Assembly (NCBI GenBank): GCA_015680685.1
Contig: MNCI01002086.1
Coordinates: forward strand, 4,781 to 68,780
Direction: 5' to 3'
DNA from: Gnetum montanum
Lineage: Eukaryota > Streptophyta > Gnetopsida > Gnetales > Gnetaceae
Length of the DNA stretch: 64,000 bases
Made by a program: the position numbers and the translations under genes. Shown one piece after another: positions 55,640 through 64,000 of the stretch (position 1 is its first letter; the number at the start of each line of letters is the position of its first letter). A model generated the notes under the pieces. The model had not been told where the DNA came from and did not search any database. It worked only from the letters and a program-made list of their open reading frames with translations.

Positions 55640-57005
55640 CTTAATGGGAACTTCACTGAGACTTTAATCATTTCATACATTTAAAAAATTTTGTTAATGT
55701 TTATATAATATATATGTTAATAAGCATCATTTAAAGCTGTACTAAACAACGTATTTATATAAATAAATAACAATTACACAATTTTTGTAAATAATAAAAT
55801 GAACACTTCTACTAATATTTTTTCTATTTCTAGACAAATAAATCATTGTATTTTGATAAATATGATTTTATAAAATTCTAATTTTAGCATTGCCGGATTT
55901 ATAAATCTTTAGAAAGATTTTTTATATCTTTAATTGCATTCATATTCTTTTATCTTCACTATAAAACAACCTTTGTTATTGTTGAGGCTTAAAGTTTGGA
56001 CACATCAACACGCGGAAAACTTGTTTAGGGAGACTATTGCCTAGGGCACTTCCCATATGGGTACAGAAATCCAAGAATAGTCTTAGCCGAAATAGTCTTA
56101 GCCGATTGGGCAATGTGGTGTTTTATGACGACATATATAGATACTGGTAACTTAAACAATTTTAATGAGGAAATATAAGTGGTAGTTCAAGATAATTTTG
56201 ACAAAAAGACAACTATTTGCTTTTAAATTTTTAATAATAAACTTGAAGATTAATAAAATGTGAAATTAAAGCAGAAAATAGTTGACAACAGATTAATCTA
56301 AGTTCAGAAGTAAAACGGGTTCTGTGTTTAAACCACAATGTAGAGACCTCAGTTCATAAAAAAAAAAAAGAATGGGATAGTAACTTAGCTCAAAATGAGC
56401 ACAAATATAACAACTTTTGGTGGCTTTGGTTGAGCTAACGTTTCCATCATTGATTGTTGATGTGTGTCACCACTGATGCCACCTACAGTTGACCATTGAC
56501 CATCATGCACTGTTGTTTGTGATTGTTGCTATCAATGCTGTCATCGGTTGCAGATGCATGTTGTTGTCCACCGTCATTAGCCATGTGTCATTGTTGTTGG
56601 GCTATTAGCGCCATGCGCACCTCTGTTGTTGTTGACATGCATCGTTGCTATTGTTGCTAATAGTTGACCGTTGATTGTCATTGTCAATCATTGTTTCTAC
56701 CGTTGACGTAAGAGAGAGGGATACCACCTGCTGATGCATGTGCATGCTACTATTGCGCTACCGTTTGCCATGCACCACCGGTCTTAGTGTTCCCCTACTG
56801 ACACTGGGAGGGAGGGAGGCCAAAAGCCCTAAGAGAAGGAGAGCTAGAGATCATTGTTCCTATGCATCGCCTTTGACACTACCTTCGTGCTTGTGCTGCC
56901 TCTACTCACTACTTGTTGCTAGTCCTTAGAAAGCCAAAGAGCGAACCATCGCAACCTCCTTCCTCTGCCTAGAGATGTCTATCATCATTGGGTGCTCGAC
57001 ACCCC

Positions 57006-57006
<1 letters not shown>

Positions 57007-57050
<44 letters not shown>
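57007..57050. repeat. (AG)22 microsatellite
   Basis: An uninterrupted AG dinucleotide run. Confidence 0.97.
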
Positions 57051-57054
<4 letters not shown>

Positions 57055-58691
57055 CCCCCTCCCTCTTGCAGTCTCGTTGATGTGTTCCACCTCCCACTAC
57101 TTTTATAACAGCTGTCAGTTGGTGCCATTGAATGCCCACATTGCACATTCACCACCACTATGTCCGCCACTTCTACACATCGCCACCACATCCACACTTG
57201 CAACGTAACCACTACCACTATTGCCTACCCATGTCACCCACCACCCCCATGATGCCACTACCAAATTTAGTAGCCCACGTTGCCTGAGAAATCATGTTAT
57301 TCTATTTTTAGCTCTCTTGATCCTAATTTGTCTATTGTTTAAAATGAAAACATTGTGGGGTCTCAACATCTTTCTTCATTGAATTTCCTTGGTCTCTTGT
57401 TGTAGGTTGGAATTGAGATTTTTAGTTTTGTGTGATGGTAGGAACATGTATGAAGTTCAAGAAATGAAATGTTAATGATGTAATAAATGTTGTGGCCAAG
57501 GATATTTCCAAGGAATCCATTATCAAACCTAATAGTTTTCCTGATAACGTTATATATTAATACGTTTCATTGAAGTTGAATTGGTTAAATAAGCCTTATT
57601 TATTTGTTGGGCAATTTTTAGAAAGAGTTGGTAGAATACATATCTTTCTTGTGGTAAGGCCAATGGTTTTAGATCTTTTAATTTCATATTAAGGTTCAAT
57701 GGCTAGAATTAACTTATCTATGTTTTTAAATAAAACATAAAGTGTTGTTATTAAGTGAATATAACTCAATGGGTTAATTTTTCTACTTAGTCTGTCATGG
57801 GAGTTAGGGTGGCAGGATTGAGTACTTGTTATACTCATACAACACAGAATAACAAATTTTAGTTCATGGTTTTGTTGATGTCGGCTTAAAAGAAGAGCAA
57901 ATTAATCTCGTCAACTAGGCATTAACTAAGAACCATAAAAAATTGATAATTTAAATATTTATAGAATCCCTGTATTCTTTGAAATGGTTAGATATTATCA
58001 TTAAAAGAAAAATCATCATGCATGGGATTTAAAACTGATAGGATCCCTAACCATCATAGTACTGAAACTAAACAGTCATGGCCCAATGCCTAAAATGGGC
58101 TATGTTGGCATCAACACTTAGCCTTGAAACTAGAAATTGCATGCAAGTGCAAGAAGCAATGAAACCATAGAATTTTTAAAAGGAGATGCAAAAGATAGAG
58201 TATTGAAAATATCATAAAACATAGACAAATTGAAATTTGAATGCAAACTATATTGATCTAAACACGATTAAAATAACAATATAATCAAGAGAGAGCTAAA
58301 TGTGGGCCACCCTTGCCACACCATCTTAGTTAATTAAGATCAAAACATATACTTTTTATAAATCATAACTTTAATTACATAGATATATATATAATTAAAG
58401 TATATAATAAAGATCTCATTCTCAATCTTCTCACAAGGTAAAGGTAAAATGTATGTGAACTACTTTGAGCACAAGACTTCTGCTAAATTTAATGAAGAGG
58501 ACAAACTTATCTTAGATCATGGCTAGCCACAACTTTCAGATTTTTCATTAGGACTCTTTTTTATTTTTTTTGACATTTAGAAAGGAAATGGGTGAAAGGG
58601 ATTATTTTTTGTTTTTTTGTTTTTGTTTTTGAATTTGGGAAAACAAGTACAAAAGGAAATGAAGGCTAGGGTGAGGATTGCTATCGAACGT

Positions 58692-59536
58692 TGATGAGCA
58701 GTGAGGTACCCTTATGCCCAACCATATGAATCACAGAGTGTTCATGCACGATCTAGTCAAATTCCGTGGACTTTATAGTTTCAAGTGCACTAGTCGTCTA
58801 GGAGGTGAATCTTACCTTAAGGTCATTTGTTGTCTTTTCAGTTATACTAAATGTAATTGAGGTGTTTGATCTTTATCATTTTGTATTTTATGGTTTTGGT
58901 GTTTAAGGAGAGATGAAGTAATTAGATTAACTAATTAACTAGTATCTAAGTAGTCCTAACATAAGTATTTGATCTTACTTTTCGCACACGTCCTAAACCC
59001 ACATGTCCACTACTAGATTACTAAGCGCTACATTACTAGGTGTACCAAGTAATAATGTTGTTGGGATTATCAAGTGAATATGTGTCACGCTCGAAGTGGT
59101 CATACTTATGTGTTTAATCTATCTAGCTTATCTTACTTAATTTCTTTATTAACTTCATTATTGGAAAACATTTAATAAATAATTAAAAACATTAAATGCA
59201 TAAATGAAATATTTAATCTATCCAGAATGTTGCAAGGTTTATTAGAGAGCTTGTCTTTATTGACACACACACTATTGTGTTTAGGTACAACAATGCTCGA
59301 ATAAAGATCCGTACACTTAATGACTTTTGTTGCAGGCACTTGGGAGAAATATTCTAACTCTCAAATGAACAAACTATAAGAGATTTATTACTATTAAAAT
59401 CTTGTCACCATAAATGCAGTTGGTAGGCACGTATTTATAGGTAAAAAATGGACACTACATCAACAGGGCCTCGTCGATGCATGATACGATGCATTGAAGG
59501 GGCCTTGTCAACGCAGCCAAGAAATGCGACTCATCA
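58692..59536 (-). mobile_element. 3' LTR of element F
   Basis: In minus orientation it starts TGATGAGTCGC directly after the PPT and ends CTCATCA at 58692, 845 bp. U3 holds CATCGACGAGGCC and GTTGACAAGGCCCC units, then TATA (CCTATAAATACG). R and U5 match the other LTRs (AATAAAGACAAGCTC, CGAAGTGGTC reversed). Confidence 0.88.
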
Positions 59537-59805
59537 TACCTCCACAGTTGAATGAAAACTCATCATTGAGTTCTTTTACAGAATTGGGAAGGTATGGGAT
59601 TATTGACTAGCCTTACACAAAAAAAAATAGATTGACTTGACAAAAACAAAGTGCCTAAGTATACAGATCAACACATTACAAAAATGACAATGTTCATGAC
59701 ACAAAATTGAACACTATGACATGGTTCTTCAAAATTGGACAACACATTCCTTGATGGCGTGAAGTTTTGTGGAGAAAATTAGATAATCCCATGCAGTGGT
59801 GGCTC
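59537..59805 (-). other. 3' non-coding end and PPT of element F
   Basis: The minus strand matches the last part of element A's internal region (TAGTCAATAATCCCATACCT, GTTTTCATT) and ends in gtggaggta at 59537-59545. This ties F to the same family. Confidence 0.8.
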
Positions 59806-62637
59806 CTAAGGTTCTGAGGGACCTTCACCAACTTCATGCACGTGCGACAGTCGAGAGAACTGTGGCTGTCCTGTTGTTGTTGCAACTTTTGGTGAGAGGT
59901 AGAAAGCATCTAGTAATGTTTTCATTTTCTCTTCCTTACTTCTAGGATCACGCATCGTCCACGCAGCATCACTAATGTGGGTTGGAATTGGCACATCCCA
60001 GCGACATGGGATTGCTTGAAAGAGCTCCTTTGCATTGATAAACTAGGCAACAAATTGTTTGTGTTCAATGTTAAATGCTCTAACTGCATCCTTTAACTCC
60101 TAGTAATCATTCATCCTTTTGCCTAAGTTCTCAACAGTTGATCATTGATCCATGAATCATGCTCTGAGAACGAGTTCAAAATTTGCAGTCTGAAGCTTTT
60201 ACTTGGTGTCTTGATAGTGTTTGAACTTTATCTTGTATAGAAAATATGAGCTAGCCACTTGTTTTTCTAACTCTGATCGCAACCATTCGATAGTCAACAT
60301 TACTAGGTTTGCATAGTGGAGATTGGTCAGCTCCATGTATTATGTCATCTCTTCTACCTACAACTCCTTTAGTTGGACCTTTGATTTGTTGTAGGCATCA
60401 ATTCTGTCAATGATGGGCTGCCAAACCTCTTTTCCTTATTGAAGTTGCTGGAGAGATTCATTTATTTTTACCTTTTCCATCTGGATGTGGTTCTCATTTA
60501 CTTTCTTTTGCAAGACAACTTGGTATCTATAGTAATTTTTAACTCTTTCAAACTTTAAAGCTTCATTTTTCCAAGCAGTAATCTCAATAGAAAATTTCTA
60601 GCATAAGGCATGAACTTCTTCCATCGATAGATTCTAATTTTCTGTGGCCAATCTCCTTAATTCAATATTCACCCTAGCTAGCTACTTCTATTGTTGATGA
60701 ACGAATTCCTGCATTTATTCTTTTTGGACATCAACATTGCACGGACGATGATTTTTTAAGGTTAGTGCTTCATTCTCCTAGCACATTTGAGTCAAGTCCT
60801 TTTGAATTGAATATGTTTTTGCCTTTGATATGAGCTAGTTGAAGAGAACCATCATTGCTTCCTCCTTAGCCTTCTTAATTCGTTCTTTAAGTTGTTAAAA
60901 AGCTTCATCTTTGGTTATTTTTGAGCTAAGGAGTGCAAGATTAGCAAGATGGGCATGTAATTCGGTAACCTTAGTGGCCAAGCATTGATTTTGTGCTTGA
61001 GTCATTTCAAGTTACCCCTCCAAGATGATGCATTTACCCTTTGCTTCCAGTAGCTCTGACTAGGTTATGGTGATGTTATCTAGAAAATTAAAGATACTTG
61101 GAATCAGTTGCTTGGTCTCCACCAGTAAATTTTGTAATTCTTCATGATGGGCTACATTTAATTTTCTACTGACTATGCATATGAACGTCTACACATCTTG
61201 AAGTGCTGATATCTTTGGTATAGATGCCGTAGGTGCATTAAGTGCTTTGACGATGCGGTTAGCAACTACTTCCGCCATAGTCTCTTGTCCTTAGTGCTGC
61301 ATCACCAGTACAATGGCCCCTTTACCTTCCTCCAAATGCACTAAGAAGGAGGCAACATTCCCAAATATTTTTGGGAATAAATGGTGTTGTGATAATGACA
61401 CCATCACCTCTCGAGCATTGGAATCAGACCTCATGGGCAATTGTGTTCATTGGATAGAGAATATTGGTCCATCCCTTTCCATCTAGCTGATTGTTTGAGC
61501 CACCTCATTAAAGTGACTCATTGCTAGTTGATACATAGATGGGTCTGCACTACTCATCCTTGCATGTTACTCTTGTTCATGCAAGAGATGCTCTTAGATT
61601 TCATGTAAGCACTGAATGGCTATGCAAGCCTCTGACATTGTTTCTTAAGTAGGCGTTGGAGGTAGTGACTGCTCTTCTTCTTTAGTTATGCTAGGTGTCT
61701 TTTCTTTTATGATTTCAAACCATGAAGCCAAAGGAGCATGCCTAATTGTGTCGTTGGCATAGTAGACAATTCTTGTCCTTTTGCAGAGTTTTTGAATGAA
61801 GCACAGAAAGGGCAGGGTTTTTCTTCCATGTTCATTTTTGTTGAAACACCTTTTGATCTCCAAATAGATTAGTTATGAAAGGTTTATAGGAAATCTCCCA
61901 TTTATAGTGGCACATACTTGAGTAGAATAGACAATCACCTTGCTAGGCCTCATCGTTGGATTAAGGTGATAAGCCACAATTTTGAAGTAGTTGTGCTCCG
62001 CTAGTGTGAGCGCACCATATTCCTTACGATTGACCTCATAACACCACTAAGTCCACTCTTTTTTGGTCTTAGGGTTACATTATGTTGATAGCTCTACCAA
62101 TTATGTCCTAATATTAGGCAACCCTAGTGCCTACGTAATAGCCTCAACTAGGTAGGACACTTGAATATCCTTAATTTTTATTGTGGACCTTGGCCTTATA
62201 TTATTCCGAAAGAGATATGTCTCTTCCATGTACCACTTCCCACTGAATGTGATGATCGTTCACATGGGAGAGGTTTTCAATTGTGTTTTGACTTCTACTA
62301 GAGATTTCTTTAGAAATGGCCCAAAGTTTATTTCCTGGAAAATTGAGTGTTGAATCTCTCGAGATTTGATGATGTCAAGGTAAATTTGAGTTAAAGTAAC
62401 TTCAAGCCTTGGCATGGGTCTTGGTGCTTTCCCTTGTTGTGATTGCTCTATTGGCACTTCTTCTTCTAGAATCTATCGAAAAGATTCCACTTTGGGCTCT
62501 TCACGAAGAGGTCTCGTTGCATGGGGTACCTCTAGTGGTTCTTGGGCTTGTTCTTGTTGGCCCTTTCTAGCTTTGGGTTGTTTCTCCCTTGGTTGAGAGG
62601 GTTATCCTTCTTGAGGGCATTTTGGTCTTGGTGCCAT
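59806..62637 (-). pseudogene. Long frame of element F: possible plant-transposon domain plus coiled-coil protein
   Basis: From the ATG at 62637 (MAPRPKCPQEG) one frame runs 944 codons to a TAG at 59806 (EVGEGPSEP) with about 33 internal stops but no frameshift by hand translation. A basic, Gln/Pro-rich N-terminus leads to a globular part at about residues 130-330 (ITFSGKWYMEETYLFRNN, KEYGALTLAEHNYFKIVAYH, TLPFLCFIQKLCKRTRIVYY). Its spacing recalls the putative plant transposon protein domain found beside Athila pol. The rest (about 400-870) is rich in Glu, Lys, Gln and Leu, suggesting long coiled coils. The C-terminus has CRWDVPIPTHISDAAWTMRD. Every stop can derive from CAA, CAG, CGA or TGG. 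The function is unknown; a captured host gene is the alternative. Confidence 0.65.
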
Positions 62638-62945
62638 CTATAATCACAATAAGACCATGGGTTAGCAATTGTTGTGTAGCTTGAAGCAATTGGGATACCT
62701 TTATCTCTTTAGGATAGTTACACTTGGCTAAGTTGTGATTATCGCTGATTTAATTACTCTAATCATTATGTTATTTATGTGTTATTATTAATAAATCATT
62801 TTGGAGGTTGTCTAAAGGGTTAACTCTTGAAAAAATTGATGTTTGTATATTGTTAAGGTTATTAACCCTTTGGGGGAGTTAGAAAAATTTTCAAATATTT
62901 CATTAGAAATCTTAAGGTTTGCGGCCCCTATGATAAAGAGCTTAC
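62638..62945 (-). other. Candidate 308-bp leader intron before the long frame
   Basis: The minus strand has GAG|GTAAGC at 62946/62945 and TTATAG|ATGGC at 62638/62637. The acceptor abuts the ATG exactly. No transcript evidence is available. Confidence 0.45.
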
Positions 62946-63073
62946 CTCTAATAATTGCAGGATTGAAGAATGGAGTGATTTGGAAAAATGGTTGGGAAGT
63001 TAAGGGCTTTGAAAAAGGGCAAAAACTCCTTGTATGTTATGAGGAAAATGATAAAAATTTCAAAGTTTATGGC

Positions 63074-63084
63074 TGTATATATAG
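63074..63084 (-). promoter_or_regulatory. Candidate TATA box for the long frame
   Basis: The minus strand reads CCCTATATATACAG, about 130 bases upstream of the candidate donor site. Just upstream (63105-63140) are GGCCTTGTCGATGGGGCC units resembling the U3 module of LTR F. Confidence 0.45.
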
Positions 63085-63140
63085 GGTTTTTGGGTTTTGT
63101 CAATGAGGCCTTGTCGATGGGGCCTTGTTGATGCAGCTCT

Positions 63141-64000
63141 TGACAACCATAGATGACCATTGACTTTGGTCAAACTTGCAAAACACAAGGAGTTTTTGAA
63201 TGAAATTGGGGTCAAATGAAAGCTCAAAAGGCCAAGAATAGTATGAAAATATGAGAAGAGGGTGTTGAACCTCATAAATTTAGAAAATGGAGAAAAATGA
63301 TTCATGGGATGAATGGAATAAAAGGTTAAGGAGCATTGAGTAGAATACGCAATGGAATATGTGAAAGATAGGATTGTAGTAATGTCTAAGGTAAGGAACC
63401 TAACTAACCAAACCAAGAGCTATGCAAGTGGGTCCCCATAGTAGACTCATGCCCTTGTTGCCATTGCATAACCTCAACTAAGGAGTCTGTGGGCCCCATA
63501 GTTAATTAATGATCATGAAAAGTTATGGACCAACCAAAAAGAATTTATCTAAGAATTCAAACATATTAGACCAAGACATAGAGCATAACATAGAATTTAG
63601 TAGTGAGGTGAGTTATGGTAGTATGGATGGATGAAGGAGAAGGTGGAATGGAATTTTGAATTGATGTCATAAGAAGTCCCTTGTGGAATTTGTATTTAAA
63701 ATGACTTGAGAAGATTCATCCTTAGTCCAAACCAAAACTAGCCACTTTCAGTGACTTTGCATCACTACTCTAAGACCAGTCCACCCACATGAGACATGAG
63801 AGTGCTTCCACAAAAACAACCACCATTCCATAAAGAGAAGAAAAGAGAGAAGTAGAAAGTGATAGAGGGCCTTAGTTAGAGGGGACCTTTAGGCATGGGT
63901 GCATGTCATTCTAATCCCATAACCAGTGCTTATAACCTATTTATTTGTCTAAGGGATGTGCTTTGAATTCCCATCATTTCATTTGTTTTCTATTATTTTT
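63141..64000. other. Unassigned stretch to the window end
   Basis: The 118-codon frame on the minus strand (63416-63060) overlaps the promoter-like region and resembles nothing I know. No further gene, LTR or tRNA was recognised. Confidence 0.4.

Larger units (their letters stand above)
54443..58691. other. Gene-free stretch with local duplications
   Basis: It contains tandem duplications at 54736 and 55566, a TTGTTG/CCACC-rich segment at 56400-57290 and an AG run. I could not identify any gene; short frames in the 56.7-57.2 kb segment follow its simple repeats. Confidence 0.5.
58692..63090 (-). mobile_element. Element F: LTR-bounded element with a long novel frame instead of gag-pol
   Basis: In minus order it has a promoter-like region (63080), a candidate leader intron, a 944-codon frame (62637-59806), a 3' non-coding end matching element A, a PPT (gtggaggta) and a family LTR (59536-58692). 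No gag, RT or integrase motif was found in 59.5-64 kb. The right-hand LTR is not recognised, so the 5' limit is open. The element probably relied on relatives such as A, C or D for enzymes. Confidence 0.7.

Noticed and set aside
56975-57218. 77-codon frames with Arg-Glu or Ser-Leu runs
   Set aside because: They come from the AG/CT microsatellite at 57007-57050.
57780-57950. Possible copia RNase H end (EEQINLVN.ALTKNHKKL)
   Set aside because: The similarity is one short motif with no other copia pol sequence in order nearby.
63060-63416. 118-codon minus-strand frame
   Set aside because: It overlaps the candidate TATA region, has no homologue known to me and no codon pattern that supports coding.

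Overview
This window looks like intergenic, repeat-filled nuclear DNA of a large-genome seed plant. The evidence is decayed Ty3/gypsy elements of the Athila/Tat type (tRNA-Asp primer sites, FMDDF reverse transcriptase), plant LINEs, a hAT transposase with spliceosomal introns, tRNA-type SINEs and a nuclear copy of plant mitochondrial DNA (cox2, trnI). A gymnosperm is plausible because old relics are so well retained, but that is inference. I found no intact cellular protein gene. Almost every reading frame belongs to a broken mobile element.

Layout. 1-5480: 3' half of Athila-like element A (RNase H, integrase, long 3' region, 3' LTR), carrying a solo LTR inside it. 5481-8390: local duplication, a copia-type LTR with primer site, an RTE-LINE tail. 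8390-19434: a LINE split by a SINE (9.4 kb) and by element C, a minus-strand gag-pol element (11132-18558) with a perfect 5-bp target duplication. 19435-24025: element B, two LTRs around a gag-only interior. 24.2-25.2 kb: another LINE reverse transcriptase. 27465-31240: hAT transposase pseudogene on the minus strand, interrupted by mitochondrial DNA (29.4-30.7 kb). 32.4-33.0 kb: PIF1/Helitron-type helicase remnant. 33.3-33.8 kb: foldback element. 34311-41805: element D (5' LTR, gag, protease, RT, integrase). 41.8-44.5 kb: patchwork of LINE tails, foldback arms and a tRNA-Asp-like gene. 44484-47373: GC-rich LINE with a twin-priming inversion and a 19-bp target duplication. 51056-52031: solo LTR E. 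53.7-54.4 kb: second RTE-LINE. 58692-63100: element F, a minus-strand relative with the family's LTR and polypurine tract but, in place of gag-pol, a 944-codon frame.

How the parts relate. Six LTR ends (A, C, D, E, F and the solo copy) share TGATGAG...CTCATCA ends, R and U5, but have at least three unrelated repeat modules in U3 just upstream of TATA. Elements A, C and D carry pol and could once have supplied enzymes; B (gag only) and F (novel long frame) look like dependents. Element F is the best candidate for something little described. Its long frame has about 33 in-frame stops, every one explainable as CAA, CAG, CGA or TGG changed by a C-to-T-type transition. It shows no frameshift by hand translation, and a plausible TATA box and 308-bp leader intron lie upstream.

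Assembly notes: three of the four N positions sit between exact 43-46-bp duplicates, and the fourth sits in a poly-G run. These look like joins made by software, not biology.
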